A stretch of DNA of 64,000 nt from Acholoe squamosa (GCA_949317995.1 OX439046.1:33578002-33642001); one strand, 5' to 3'; positions 21,067 to 33,225 are shown, numbered from the stretch's first letter. Made by a program: numbers and translations. The notes: generated by a model not told the origin, from the sequence alone.

Positions 21067-22355
21067 TGTATTAATCAAAGGAAATCTATGAAATTAATAC
21101 ATAGGTTGGTTCTAAGAGCTATAAGAGCGCTCAAACTTTGTATAAGAGCGTTCATGCCCCACTGCACACCAGCCAGAGTCAGTTAGACAGAGTTTCCTGA
21201 CATCAAAGGCTCCGACCTAATAGTTCACTGCACAATATAATAAAAATGAGGGTCTCAGTGTGCGACCTCATGGTTCAGTGCACAAACTAATAAGTTGTAA
21301 GTGAATGCAACCGGCCGTCACGGGTGCCTGAGCACCGCTGACGCCGTCATGAGTGTCTGAGCACTCTAATAACTGAACAATGGGTTACATAAGCACGACG
21401 CCATAACGGTCCGGTCGCTCTAGGTCAAATATCAAAGCATTTATGGAAAGCCCATAATTAGACGGTCAGAATGAGCCCAAGATCAAGGCGGAACTCCCAT
21501 TATTAAGGAAGTTATGCCATGGAGACTGAATAAAGCTCTGAGTGCACTACAGACAAACCGGCGGGAGTTACGCGCCTATCCAACAGGCAGTTCAAACTTG
21601 GCATATTCAACTCCGCGCATGCGCAAAATGGCGGCTGTAGCTGCGTAAACGACCGAGTTATGAGGGTTTGAAGTTACAGAACCGACCAAGACAATGGGGG
21701 ACACAGCGGCGTCCATGGGGGTCCTTTGTGCACTCAGTGACACATGAAAGGCTCCCCTCTAACATTGTAGAGTTAGGCAGATGCTACTGGCCCCAGTCAG
21801 TCTGGAGGTGCTTTTCCAAGATTTGCTACAAATAGCCTGTCTGCACCTCCAGGAAGACAGAACACCAAGAACTGCTCTAGAGGTAACATCTCCAGTCATC
21901 TCCTGCTACCTGATATACCACTGCACTATGGTGAAACTATGCTAGACAGGCATTGGTTTCTATCATTAGTGGCCAGGGGGTATCTTCCTCAAGACTTCCA
22001 CCAGAGGGTAAAGTTATTCATTATTACATTATTCCTCTAAGCAGCAGGTCAGGAGCTAGGTGTGGGAACCCACCTAGAACTATGCTGGACATTGTATTAT
22101 TATTACCTCACAGGTGGAGTGGAACAGAACATTATACTTTATAAATTACTGTATATTTACTGTATGTACAAATTACCTACATACTAACTACTGTATGATT
22201 GATATTTCTTACATGTTGCCTAAAGCTGAATAAACCAGTGACAACTGGAAATAACACTATTTTTTAGAGAGCCTTGAGGTAATTACTCCATACACCACTA
22301 GTCATATGATATTTCTCATATGACAACTTGATCATGCACAATAACTAGTATGACA
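21067..22355 (+). repeat. 5' LTR
   Basis: It starts TGTATTAATCAAAGG and ends ATAACTAGTATGACA, obeying the TG...CA rule. The terminal part carries GAATAAACCAGTG, a possible poly-A signal, shared with the 3' LTR. Another AATAAA lies near 21532. The junction AAGTGGTGGAGAACATCC follows immediately. Its TGGTGGAGAAC could be the tRNA primer site, but I cannot say which tRNA. Confidence 0.85.
21615..21635 (+). promoter_or_regulatory. NRF1 and YY1-like sites in the LTR
   Basis: GCGCATGCGC, the perfect NRF1 palindrome, is followed directly by AAAATGGCGGC, a YY1-type core. The pair is typical of TATA-less animal promoters and may mark the element's transcription start zone. Use is inferred. Confidence 0.5.
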
Positions 22356-22497
22356 AAGTGGTGGAGAACATCCTACTAAGATCCCAAATTACCTAATGCT
22401 CTCTAAAAATTAAGCTGGCAACACTACTGAAAACAATCATACACACAGTAAACACCACTCCACCCACCCAGTGACCTTGACACCAAGCCCACCAAGG

Positions 22498-23080
22498 TCA
22501 CCAGTGAGATATCCCACACATCAATGGGATCTCCCACACATCAGTGAGATCTCCCACACACCAGTGAGATCTCCCACACATCAATGAGATCTCCCACACA
22601 TCAGTGAGATCTCCCACACATCAGTGAGATCTCCCACACATCAGTGAGATCTCCCACACATCAATGAGATCTCCCACACATCAGTGAGATCTCCCACACA
22701 TCAGTGAGATCTCCCACACATCAATGAGATCTCCCACACATCAGTGAGATCTCCCACACATCGATGAGATCTCCCACACGATCAGTAAGATCTCCCACAT
22801 ACCAGTGAGATCTCCCACACACCAATGAGATCTCCCACACGATCAGTGAGATCTCCCACATATCAGTGAGGTCTCCCACACGTCAGTGAGGTCTCCCACA
22901 CGTCAGGGAGGTCTCCCACACGTCAGTGAGGTCTCCCACACGTCAGTGAGGTCTCCCACACGTCAGTGAGGTCTCCCACACGTCAGTGAGGTCTCCCACA
23001 CGTCAGTGAGGTCTCCCACACGTCAGTGAGGTCTCCCACACGTCAGTGAGGTCTCCCACACGTCAGTGAGGTCCACCACA
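22498..23080 (+). repeat. 20-bp minisatellite in the LTR-element leader
   Basis: About 28-29 head-to-tail copies of a 20-bp unit, CAGTGAGATCTCCCACACAT. The left two thirds carry AGATCT and the right third carries AGGTCTCCCACACG, so the array has two homogenised halves. There are no unique spacers. It lies between the possible primer site and gag and runs into the open gag frame. Confidence 0.95.
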
Positions 23081-25084
23081 CACATAAAGGTCTTATCAGT
23101 CAAGCTGGCAGAACAACACACAAAGACCTTACGCAGTCAGGGGCCTGTTGAAGAGGTCTCCCTCCCACCTAGATCTAGGAGGCCCACAGGAGGGAAACCA
23201 ACCAATACAACAGACCCACACTCAGTAGACCCCACACCACCCACCCTGTCTACTCAGGGAACAACCAGTTCTCAGGGATCCAACATTTCCCAGGGATCTC
23301 TACAGGACGCTCAACTCACGCTATCTACCTCAGGGGAAGAAGGATCTGCCTCAGGGGGTGGATCCACACCCTCATCTAGATCCTCCACCCCAGCTCCGGC
23401 CTTTGACAGCCACTCCTCCAGAGACACTTCTCCCACACCCTCCATCATGGACACCGATGAAGGCCCCCAACCTAATCAGACAGCTGAGAAGATAAGGGCC
23501 TATGAGAAGGCCATCCAAGATGCAGTTACTGCCCTAGAGACCAACAAGTCCCAGCAGGAGGAAAGGGAGAGGATCCTCAACCAACAACTGGCAGAGAGGA
23601 ATGCAGCAATAGATGCTCAACAGAAGGCCATGGAAGATCAGCGGAAGTCCCTAGAGAGACAACAACAACAGATAGCAGATCTCATGAAAATGGTATCATC
23701 CCAGACCCCACAGCCTCCCACACCTGCCATCACACCTGTTGTCACACCATCTGCCTCTGGATCAAAGGATGACATCATAATCTCCATGGTGTCCAACATG
23801 ACCAAACTCATAGACAGAAAACAACAGGATGACAGAAAGATCAGGCTACATGAGGTAACAAAACCCAAAGCCTTCTCACACCCATCACCACTCATGTCAA
23901 CAGCATTATTTATTGATCACAAATTCCCAGAATATCTGAAGGATAAGTACAAAGTAACAGACAGTGACACCATGGTAACATATTTACCCAAGTACCTTGA
24001 AGGACAAGCACTAGCTTGGTTTGAATCCTTCAGGGAAAGTGCCACACCTGATATGTTGACATGGACCAATGTAGTGAATAAATTAAAAGAGTATTTTGCT
24101 ACTCGAGACAATATCATCTCAAGGACAGCACTCCGTGCACAAAAGATAGATGAACCTGTCCTAGACTATGCATGCCATCTCAGGAAAGTGTGTAATGCCC
24201 AACGCCAAAGCGATGAAATCCTAAGCAAGGCATTTACCCAAGGCATGAGGCCCTGGATCTCTGTAGCTCTTGAGAACAAGAAAATAGACTCTTTTGACCA
24301 GGCCCTAGACCTAGCCCTAGAGGTTGAGACCCAAGAGAGATCTAGGAAGGTGAGGGATGCAGAGTCTAACCCACAGCCTACTAAGAAAAAGGTCCAGGAA
24401 ATCAGCACTAGTGCAGATGAAGATGTTAACCTAATGTCTAGTGCCCATGTAAGGCAACAGGAAGCTAAGGTTACATCAAGAGACCCTACCGGTAGATATA
24501 GAGGAAACAATTATGACCCCAACTACCAATCCAATAGAGGTAGAGGTAGAGGGGGCAACAACAACAACCGGGGGGGTCACAACAGTAGGAAAGACAACAA
24601 CTCTTCCAACTCCAACAATGGTAACTCTTCATACAGTGATAGGAGAGACAGAACCCCAAGTAATGGCAGATCCTATAATAATCAAGGATCCAACAGTAGG
24701 AGCCATAGTCCACATAGGAACTACAACTCTGGATCCTACAACAACTCTGGATCCTACAACAACAGCCAGGGTTCAAACAACTCTGGATCCTATAATCAAG
24801 GATCCAACAGTAGGAGCCAGAGTCCACATAGGAACTACAACAGTGGATCCTACAACAACAATGGCGCCTACAACAACCAGAGATCCAACAACTCCGGTCA
24901 ATACAGCAACTCTGGTCAATATAACCAGGGTTCCAACTCGCGCCAGGAGGATTACAAACCGGACACAAGAGGTTACCAGGGGAACCAACACAGTAACCCC
25001 CAAATACCACCTCATGTAATGGATCAAATCTCCAAGCTCCTGGTGGCAAGCATCTCAACCACCCCACAGAACCAGGAAAACTAG
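23066..25084 (+). CDS. gag: gag of the Gypsy-class element
   Basis: Gag forms the virus-like particle that packages element RNA. The N-terminal 130 residues are Ser/Thr/Pro-rich and partly encoded by the minisatellite edge. Residues about 140-210 are a Gln/Glu/Lys-rich coiled-coil stretch. A Retrotrans_gag-like capsid region at about 270-420 contains YLEGQALAWFESF and WTNVVNKLKEYFATRD. The C-terminal third is a basic RG-rich and Asn/Ser/Tyr-rich tail with repeats such as NYNSGSYNN, an RNA-binding type of tail in place of zinc knuckles. The frame at 23066 begins with GTG; the first in-frame ATG is at 23447, before the coiled coil, so the start is uncertain. In this family pol is usually made by frameshift or read-through from gag. 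Confidence 0.85.
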   Translation: MRSTTHIKVLSVKLAEQHTKTLRSQGPVEEVSLPPRSRRPTGGKPTNTTDPHSVDPTPPTLSTQGTTSSQGSNISQGSLQDAQLTLSTSGEEGSASGGGSTPSSRSSTPAPAFDSHSSRDTSPTPSIMDTDEGPQPNQTAEKIRAYEKAIQDAVTALETNKSQQEERERILNQQLAERNAAIDAQQKAMEDQRKSLERQQQQIADLMKMVSSQTPQPPTPAITPVVTPSASGSKDDIIISMVSNMTKLIDRKQQDDRKIRLHEVTKPKAFSHPSPLMSTALFIDHKFPEYLKDKYKVTDSDTMVTYLPKYLEGQALAWFESFRESATPDMLTWTNVVNKLKEYFATRDNIISRTALRAQKIDEPVLDYACHLRKVCNAQRQSDEILSKAFTQGMRPWISVALENKKIDSFDQALDLALEVETQERSRKVRDAESNPQPTKKKVQEISTSADEDVNLMSSAHVRQQEAKVTSRDPTGRYRGNNYDPNYQSNRGRGRGGNNNNRGGHNSRKDNNSSNSNNGNSSYSDRRDRTPSNGRSYNNQGSNSRSHSPHRNYNSGSYNNSGSYNNSQGSNNSGSYNQGSNSRSQSPHRNYNSGSYNNNGAYNNQRSNNSGQYSNSGQYNQGSNSRQEDYKPDTRGYQGNQHSNPQIPPHVMDQISKLLVASISTTPQNQEN

Positions 25085-25269
25085 GATGTCACAGTGCCGA
25101 TGGGCCAGTGCACTGTGACACCCCAAATACAAACAATCAATCAGGATTAACAAAGATCCAACCAGAGACAATTGCTAGTGCAAATCTACCATCTAACAGA
25201 CAGAGACGTCCATCAGTGATACACATCACCCCACCAGATTCATCATCAAAGGATACAGGTGAGAGTACC

Positions 25270-25600
25270 AAGCTTTCTATTGTACTTCTTCAAAATGGCT
25301 GTATCAATGCAAATCTATATGATGTTTCAGATGTACAATGTTTGGTTGATACAGGTGCTACTATCACCTGTGTCAGACAATCATTCCTCATGGATCTCCA
25401 AAAGAGATTCCATATCCAACTGAGGAAATCTAAAATCAACATCCACTTGGCAGATGGATCGGTGTGTCATGTTAGACATTCAGCTATGCTGAACTTTAGA
25501 ATCCAAGGTGTCAGATTCCAATACCAATTTGCTGTAATACCCAACCTCACACAGCCCGTTGTTCTCGGCACAGATTTCTTAAGCACCACAAAATCTCAAA
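25270..25600 (+). other. Aspartic protease domain of pol
   Basis: LVDTGATITC carries the DTG active-site motif of retropepsins (about 25342-25371). VVLGTDFL (about 25558-25581) is the hydrophobic-Gly motif near the domain end. The enzyme would release mature Gag and Pol proteins. Confidence 0.85.
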
Positions 25601-26269
25601 TTGAATTTAATGTTGATCCTGAACAAATTCTCAAACCCATTAGGGCAGTGAGGGATTTTACCATCCCTCCATTCTCTGAACTTGCAGTGTTGGGTAAGGT
25701 CACTTCTACTCAATCACTGCAAGGCAAAACTGGAGTAGTAGATAACCTCCAAAGAAATAACAATGCCCCATATCTAGTTCAAAGGGCAGCAGTAACCCCC
25801 AGGGAAAATAACAAACATCCCCTAGTGTTACTCAACACCAGCAGGCGCCCACATAAAATCAAAAAGGGTGCCATCATAGCTCTATTTCAGGAAGTCAAGG
25901 AATCTGATTTAGAAAAACCTCAACAGGTGTCAGACACTACCCCACACACTGATCAATCCATCTCAGCCATAAGGCCTGAGGATGTAACTCAATTCAGTGA
26001 CACAGACTCAGACTGTGAGTCCAGACTGTGTATGCTGACCCTGAACCCAACTCAATCAGACTCTCTGAAATAGCTGCTATACATAGTGAGGCACATGACC
26101 TCGAGCCAGAATTGGAAGAGAATGTTCCACCAAAATCTGTGCTCACATCCAAAGATCAGCATGATAGATTAGAATCACTGCTGACCAAGTATGATGATAT
26201 ATTTGTAGGAAAAGATGGAGACATTGGTGCCACACACCTGTATACACACTCAATACATGTAGGCAGTGC

Positions 26270-27525
26270 CATGTCATTTCCTACCATATAGACAAACATC
26301 AGAAAAACAGGCCGCAATAGGGGAAGAGTGTGAAAGGCTAGTACAACAGGGCATTCTGAGAGAATGTGCGGAGGGCCCCTGGGCTTCCAGATCCTTTTTA
26401 GTACAAAAATCATCGGGAGGCCATAGGCTCGTCACAGATTTTCGTTATTTGAACCAAAACACGATAAATCAAGCCTTATCTACACCCCGGGCCGATGACA
26501 CTCTAGACATGATAGGGTCACTCAGACCAAGAGTATTCAGTAAGCTAGATGCCCAACAGGGATTTTTTCAAATTCCTATAAGACAGGAAGACCAGCATAA
26601 AACCGCATTCATAGCAAATGACAAAAAATATGTCTACGAAAGGATGCCGATGGGTTTAGCGACCGCACCTGCGGGATTCTGCCATCTAGTCACATTAATT
26701 CTGAACAAACTCAAATACAAATGTGCCCTACCATACCTAGATTACATATTGGTACTATCACCATCAATCGAACAACACTTCCATGACCTGGAAGATGTGT
26801 TCAACAGCTTAAGAGTTGGTAAACTCAAACTGAAGAAATCAAAATGTGAATACTTCATAGACAGAATAGACTTCTTGGGAATGAGAGTCACACCAAAGGG
26901 ACTGCAACCATCGCCCACAAAGGTGGAATCAATCAAAACCTTCCCAACACCAAAATCAGTCAAAAATGTCAGATCCTTCACAGGCCTATGCCAATACTTC
27001 AAAAAGTTTATCAAAGGTTATGCCCAAATTGCTAGACCATTATATGATCTACAGACACATCTCAAAGCATTTGTCTGGACAGAGGAGGCAGATAATGCTT
27101 TCAAGACATTAAAGCATGCCCTCTGTACCAATGCTCTTCTCAGATATCCAAACTATGAGAAAGAGTTCAGTTTGGCAACTGATGCTTCCAATGTGAGTTT
27201 AGGAGCTGTACTCTCACAGAGAGATAATGAAGGAGTGCTCAGACCAGTAGCCTTTGCAGGTAGAACCCTCTCCAAACATGAGAGAAATTACAATACCACA
27301 GAGAGAGAACTACTGGGAGTAGTGTATGGAGTACTACACTTCAGACACTACCTAGAGACTAGACACTTCCAATTATACACAGACCATGCAGCCCTAATCC
27401 CACTATTAACCAATACAGGACTCACACATAGATGGGCCAGATGGGCTCTAGACATACAACAATTTTCATTCACCATCCAACACGTGAAAGGTGATGATAA
27501 CATACCTCCAGATGCTATGTCTAGA
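26270..27525 (+). other. Reverse transcriptase and RNase H domains of pol
   Basis: RT blocks run from about 26270 to 26900, including GGHRLVTDFRYLNQ, FSKLDAQQGFFQIPI, ERMPMGLATAPAGF and FLGMRVTPKG. The thumb/connection follows with FTGLCQYFKKFI. RNase H (about 27163-27525) has LATDASNVSLGAVL, TERELLGVVYG, LYTDHAAL and the terminal HVKGDDNIPPDAMSR. The order and motifs are typical of Ty3/Gypsy. Confidence 0.85.
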
Positions 27526-28599
27526 AGAGAATACCCAGACTCTGGACCCATGACTAACCCTCCACCCCCACCAAGGAGAGTTAGAGCAGCCAGTAGAACC
27601 AAGTTTGCAAAGGTAACAAAGAAAGTACCATTCAAAAGGGATGATCTACCCAACACCATTGAAAGGCCAGAGACACCCATTAGGGGTATCTTGAAGCAAT
27701 CTACACACTATGTGTTTTGCCACTGTAAGAGAGAATACTCACAACTCTTTCCAGATAACGACTTCGAGCCTATTGAATTCTCATCACTCAATCAGATGCT
27801 GAAGGCAACTCCTAAGGAGCCACCCTTCACCCCACCTGACTCAGATGATGAAGATTCAGAAGACACACTATATGCTATTACTTAAGCAACTTCCAAATCA
27901 GTCAGATTCTTTGAATCAATGCAGGGAGAGGAAACATCAAACCATTTGTGTCCTATGACCACACGCTCAAAGACTAGAGAAATGATTCAGGAGGGCACAC
28001 CAAAACCCCCCACACAATCACAAACTATTCTAAACGAGAAAAAGGTCACAGGAAACAAACCTACCAAAACCCCACCTGCCAGGAAAAATGTCACAAAAGA
28101 CACTGCATCAACTAAGAACTCTGAGACAAAGAAGATTGACAAAAAGCAAATTGTGCCTTTAAAGAAAAAGGTTGCCACTCCCATCAAAGCGAGAATAGGC
28201 CCTCCAAAGGAGCCTACACACCAAAACAAGAGTGACACACCCCAACAAAAGGCACAAGATAGGCCAATAGTCGATGAAAAAGAAAAAGAAAGAGACAGAA
28301 TAAAACAACATGTGCTAGATATAAATCAATTACTGGATCAAATTCCCGACACATCCATCTCAGGTACAAACCTTGGCTTGGAACAAAGGAAGGACAAGGA
28401 ACTATTGCCCCTCATACAATATCTTGAGGATGGGACCTTGCCTGCACCAAAAGCACAAGGGAATAGAATCATCAACCAAGGCCAGACATATACCTTGGTA
28501 AATGGTACATTAGTCCATATATGCCCCATAAATTGGAGAAAAACCAATACTGTACCACTTCAAATTGTTATACCACAGCAATGGGTAACAAGTACACTA

Positions 28600-29640
28600 C
28601 AGTATTTCCATGACTCACCTACTGGCGGCCATCTTGGTTCCAGTAGGATGCTGTCAGCACTCCGACCTAGGGTATATTGGAAGTCTATGCTAGCAGACAC
28701 AACAAAATATGTTTCCACCTGCCACACATGCCTCACAGCAAAAAGGTAAGTACACTCACACAAAACACCAATGACAGTGAGAGAGTACATGGCTTCACCA
28801 ATGAAGTTCCTAAACCTCGACGCGGTGGGACCACTTCCCACAACTGCCAGGGGAAACAAACATATACAAGTCTGCATAGATTATGCTACCAGATATGCAA
28901 CAGCTTGGGCTACTACTGACTTAAAAGCTGAAACAACAGCAGCAGAGTTCTACAAGAATATAATTTGTCATCATGGAACACCAGCCACTCTTCAAACAGA
29001 CAATGGAACATGTTATACAGGTGCAAAGTTCACGAAGTTAACTAAACACCTCAAGATCAAACATAAATTCTCCTCACCATACAGGCCACAATCAAATGGG
29101 CTTGTAGAGAGATTCAATGCTAGCATAGGCACAGCACTCAGAGCATTCTGCTCAAAGCACCAAAACAATTGGGATTCATTTATTGAACCCATAACCTTTG
29201 CATTAAACAACACTGAATCCCAAACCACAGGATTCACCCCTTTCTTCCTACTCCATGGAAGAAACCCAGCCACCCCAATGGACTTAGGGCTGGGAATACA
29301 GGAAGACATATCCACAGTAGCAGACCATGTAGCTAACATGATAACAAATCAAGATACCTCTAGGAGGAAAGCTATAGAAAGGGTCGCCAAGCTACAAAAG
29401 GAAAGGAAGGATAGATATGATAAGAAACTTACACCACAGGAAATCAAGGTCACCGACATGGTGTACCTAAACATACCAAGAATCCTGACCAATACAGAGT
29501 GTAAGAAACTTCAACCCCTTTTTATGGGACCATATGTTGTAGTGAATAGACCTAGTTTGACAAGTGCCAAACTCAAAAACTTGGACACCAATCTATTGGT
29601 GGCCAGACCAGTGCACATAGACAGACTGAAAAAGGTTGTG
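28600..29640 (+). other. Integrase domains of pol
   Basis: The HHCC zinc-binding part (about 28600-28735) has HDSPTGGH and CHTC. The catalytic core shows NLDAVG, QTDNGT and LVERF, with exactly 35 residues between the second Asp and the Glu, as in DD35E integrases. FSSPYRPQSNG precedes the Glu. A GPYVV module near 29525 resembles the GPY/F domain of Gypsy integrases. Confidence 0.85.
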
Positions 29641-29829
29641 GCTGTCAGAAATAATGAATTCGCACACAGGCTTATTCCACATGAAGCCAAATACTACAAC
29701 AAAATTGTAAGGAACAAAAATGATATCACCCTTACAAAAGAAACCACAGGCATAGGCCCTATCAAGCCTAGGCCTGCACACCACATACTAAGAAAGACAT
29801 CTAGGTGTGGTGCAGTTTCAAGAAATTAG

Positions 29830-30657
29830 AAACAAATTGAGATACCAAAAGAACATAAGATTTTCAAAATGTATTACAAATTCTCTTCATCCACACATAA
29901 GACATGTGTGACTGATAATGAGTTACTTATATGTATATAAAGCCAATCAAATTTGTAAATATATCAGTAGGTTATTGCCTCTGAATGGTCAAAGACTGGG
30001 ACCCTCCAAGTAAAGCAGACATAAAGTCTAAGAAGAGTAAGGGTAACACAATGGAGTGTCTAAAGCCTAATCCCCACATGAAAGAGCGCGCTATGCCAAC
30101 ACAGCAGTCTATAGAGATCAATTGACCTTATAAGCTACACTCAGACAACTGTCTAGACGGTCATGAATGGCTGTCCTGGATGACAGGAGGAGCTAATTAC
30201 CAGTACACAGATTACACAATAGACCCCCACAGTTGCAGACACTGGAGATCAAGGCCTTGACTCCAGAGAAACAATACCAGGCCCACAATGGATGTGGGTA
30301 GGGTAGGCTACATAAGAAGCACTGTGGACCATAGCCCACCATCAGTCTTCATCCAGCTGCAGTCTGGAACACAAGTCTACAGGACCCCACTTGGGAACTA
30401 GCCAGCCCACTTCTCCATTAGGAGAGACTGCACTAGGATAAAGAACACACCTACTTCACCTTCAACCTGACCTTACCATTTACTGGTCAATCTCTATAGA
30501 CTCACCGGACATATTGCCAAGACAGCTCAATCTTGCAAAGGTACAGTTTGAACCACTTCATTTAAAGTGTTGCACCATACACTTAGACTTTACCAGCACC
30601 AAATCACTACAAATTTGACAAGACTTTGAACAGCAAACTTGCTTTACACAAAGCACC
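29830..30657 (+). other. Spacer between pol and env
   Basis: No open frame of note. It contains TATATAAA at about 29935. In env-bearing Gypsy elements env is usually made from a spliced RNA, and an acceptor site would be expected in this 828-bp interval; I could not single one out. Confidence 0.5.
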
Positions 30658-33225
30658 ATGGGGAGACTGAGAGTTTCACCCATACTGCTAACTATGCATT
30701 TATTATATACTATAGAACCACTTACTGCAGGTTATACACCTGTGGTGAGACAAAACATAGGAGTAGTATTCAAACCTAGCCCTCAACCATTGGTCAATGG
30801 ACATACAACCACAACACTATTGTTAGCTATCCCCTACAAGATACCTCGGGCACCCGTTACCCAAGGATCCATAAGGGATAGAATACTCCATTTGACCACT
30901 CCTACTCTACAAGATCATACCTCTGGTCAAATTATCCAACAAGCCAAAGAGCTTGACACCTTGCTGGAAATTGCAGACAAGGAGATAAATGAAACATTAG
31001 CCTCCATCAAATTGTTCCTATCCAACCCCATAAACACATTGGACAAGGCCAAAAGAGAGGCCATACTGGGTTTTCTAGCACCCCTGTTTCGTGGTGTGCT
31101 AGGTCTAGCCACAGTAGAAGATGTAAACCAAGTAATGGGACAGCTCAAGAACATAGATGAAATACTAAGAAAATTTGCTAAACAAGATCAGGAAGCAGCT
31201 AGTCTCATTGAAAAGATCACAGACAGACAAGATAAGTTTGTTAAAGCATACATCCAAGATAAGAAGGTACTGGACAGCACAATCAACACCATAGGTGACA
31301 CCGTCAACCTGTGGGCCTCTAACATGTCCAGGTCACTTGACTCATATTCAAGGCACGAGAAAACTCAAAGGGAAAAAATGCAAGTATTAAATGATGCATT
31401 AATTATCATAGCAGCAAGAATGAATACAGTTCAATCACTGCAAAGGACAAATGCAGCCCTGAGGATGCTATCATCAGGAATCCTAACCCCTGATATAGTA
31501 CCACCCTCAGACCTTGCTAGATACTTAATTGACATTAATAACAAACTTAGGATTACACACCCTGGAGCACAAGTCGCAATTAATGACTTAGATTTCTATT
31601 ACTCACAGAAGCTGACCTCATACACTTACTCAGCTCACCATATATATATTCATCTGGACATTATAATTCAATCTACCACCTCGACCTTCAAACTGTACCA
31701 AATGATTACATCACCCATGCCTATAGTCACACAGGAGACCCCCACCAGAGGAGTCACCAAGTTGCAAACCACAACTGAGTTTCTAGCAGTATCTTACGAC
31801 GAATCATTATTCATCGAATTGGACTCAGCAGATATGCAGGCATGTGAAGGTACTACAGTAAAGGTATGCAGAGATGTAAATGGTAGAATTAAGGAACATT
31901 GCAAGTTTACAGTTTCACCACTGCAAACACCTACCACCCATGCTATTTCCATTTCTGAAGATGAGTATCTGGTCACTACTAATGAACCCCATTACTTTAT
32001 CAATTGCCATGATAAAACGTCTGAAACTCGAAAAGCCCAGTCCTACTCAATCATAGGTGTACCCTGTGGGTGCACAATCAGTGTAGGAGAATTTTCTCTT
32101 CCAAACACAAGGTTGCCCTGTAACTCAACCTTATCATTTCACTACATTCTCAAGACAATTAATTTACCATTCATGGCAGCGCTTAACCAAATTACTGAAA
32201 CCAAACCAGATGAAAGAGAGAATCTTCCAAATTTCCCAGTAGTAAACCTTTCTAGAACCTTAGAAAAACTACAGGAAAATCCAATCATGGATGATATTAC
32301 TCAACTAAATTTAGAGCCCTCTGCCAAAACATTATTAAAAGATGCCTCCAACCTTGATAAGGAAATGGAAACACGCTACGTAGAATCATACCTACGTCGA
32401 GTTACAGAGCATCCAATCTTTCAAAGCTTAGGACTCATCCTAGGGATATCAGCTCACATTTTTATAGTATACATACTACTCAAACTATACAGACTAGGAG
32501 GGACTGTAGCCTACCTGCCTACAGCCAAAGCCTTCAGGCTAGTCACCGAGCTGCCCCTACACGAATTGCTCCCAGATAAGAATCCTACCAAATTAACACC
32601 TACAGAGGAAACCCACACCCCTTTCCTCACAATTCAGGAAACGCACACCCTGATAATTGCTATATTATTCACCCTGACCATCTTCTCAGCCTACAGAATA
32701 ATGAAGTACCTTAAGAAATTTGCACAGACACACTGTGGCAAGAAGAATGTGGCCAAGCGCACAAATCCCACAATATATTTTAAAATATATTGTGGAGACT
32801 CAAACTTCGCGCTACCCCTGAGGCCAATACCACATGAATTTGATGAGATTAAATCAGCAGCTGCCCCTACCTATAAGGATATAGTGGTTAAAACCTTCCC
32901 ACTACCTAAGGCTATATTTACCTGGAATGGACCAGCAGTTATAACAACACAGAGAGGAGAATTTGCTCATCACCTCCCTCAGGTGATACACCTACCTTGG
33001 CGCACTAGGTTCAGTACCATACCAGCCCTTAAAAACAAAGGACTGTACTACTCCATGCTTCTCCAGAATGATTGTGGCACCAGCCCGGTGACCATGACAG
33101 CACTGGAAAATACAACAGATATAATTATTGACGAACACCAGGAGGAGACGGCAAGGTCAAACATGCAGACTATTGCTAATTTTCTAAACCACCAGCCCTC
33201 CCTGGTGACTGTGGAAACAGCCTAG
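30658..33225 (+). CDS. env: env-like gene with baculovirus-F-type fusion features
   Basis: A single open frame of 855 codons starting at ATG. It begins with a hydrophobic leader (about 1-25), a likely signal peptide. Around residues 131-156 a basic stretch (DKAKR) is followed by ILGFLAPLFRGVLGLATVED. This resembles the cleavage site and fusion peptide of baculovirus F and insect errantivirus Env proteins. Long helical sequence follows (about 160-260), then a Cys-rich region (about 395-490). A membrane span lies at about 592-610 (LGLILGISAHIFIVYILL), with a second hydrophobic stretch at about 650-675 and a long C-terminal tail, which is unusual. The family assignment rests on the pattern around the fusion peptide and is moderately sure. 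The protein would mediate membrane entry if particles form. Confidence 0.75.
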   Translation: MGRLRVSPILLTMHLLYTIEPLTAGYTPVVRQNIGVVFKPSPQPLVNGHTTTTLLLAIPYKIPRAPVTQGSIRDRILHLTTPTLQDHTSGQIIQQAKELDTLLEIADKEINETLASIKLFLSNPINTLDKAKREAILGFLAPLFRGVLGLATVEDVNQVMGQLKNIDEILRKFAKQDQEAASLIEKITDRQDKFVKAYIQDKKVLDSTINTIGDTVNLWASNMSRSLDSYSRHEKTQREKMQVLNDALIIIAARMNTVQSLQRTNAALRMLSSGILTPDIVPPSDLARYLIDINNKLRITHPGAQVAINDLDFYYSQKLTSYTYSAHHIYIHLDIIIQSTTSTFKLYQMITSPMPIVTQETPTRGVTKLQTTTEFLAVSYDESLFIELDSADMQACEGTTVKVCRDVNGRIKEHCKFTVSPLQTPTTHAISISEDEYLVTTNEPHYFINCHDKTSETRKAQSYSIIGVPCGCTISVGEFSLPNTRLPCNSTLSFHYILKTINLPFMAALNQITETKPDERENLPNFPVVNLSRTLEKLQENPIMDDITQLNLEPSAKTLLKDASNLDKEMETRYVESYLRRVTEHPIFQSLGLILGISAHIFIVYILLKLYRLGGTVAYLPTAKAFRLVTELPLHELLPDKNPTKLTPTEETHTPFLTIQETHTLIIAILFTLTIFSAYRIMKYLKKFAQTHCGKKNVAKRTNPTIYFKIYCGDSNFALPLRPIPHEFDEIKSAAAPTYKDIVVKTFPLPKAIFTWNGPAVITTQRGEFAHHLPQVIHLPWRTRFSTIPALKNKGLYYSMLLQNDCGTSPVTMTALENTTDIIIDEHQEETARSNMQTIANFLNHQPSLVTVETA

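Larger units (their letters stand above)
25108..29829 (+). pseudogene. pol: pol of the Gypsy-class element (a few breaks)
   Basis: The polyprotein region follows gag after a short gap, as expected where pol is made by frameshifting or read-through. Domains in order are aspartic protease, reverse transcriptase, RNase H and integrase with a C-terminal GPY-type module. That is the Ty3/Gypsy order. Domain sequences are well preserved, consistent with a recent insertion, but the reading frame is interrupted about three times, so this copy is broken. A Lys/Pro/Thr-rich linker separates RNase H from the integrase zinc-binding part. Confidence 0.85.

Noticed and set aside
22498-23080. CRISPR-like direct repeats
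   Set aside because: The 20-bp units abut without unique spacers, and the context is an animal LTR element. It is a minisatellite.
24486-25067. Cys/Tyr-rich 193-codon minus-strand frame
   Set aside because: It is the shadow of the Asn/Ser/Tyr-rich gag tail read on the opposite strand.
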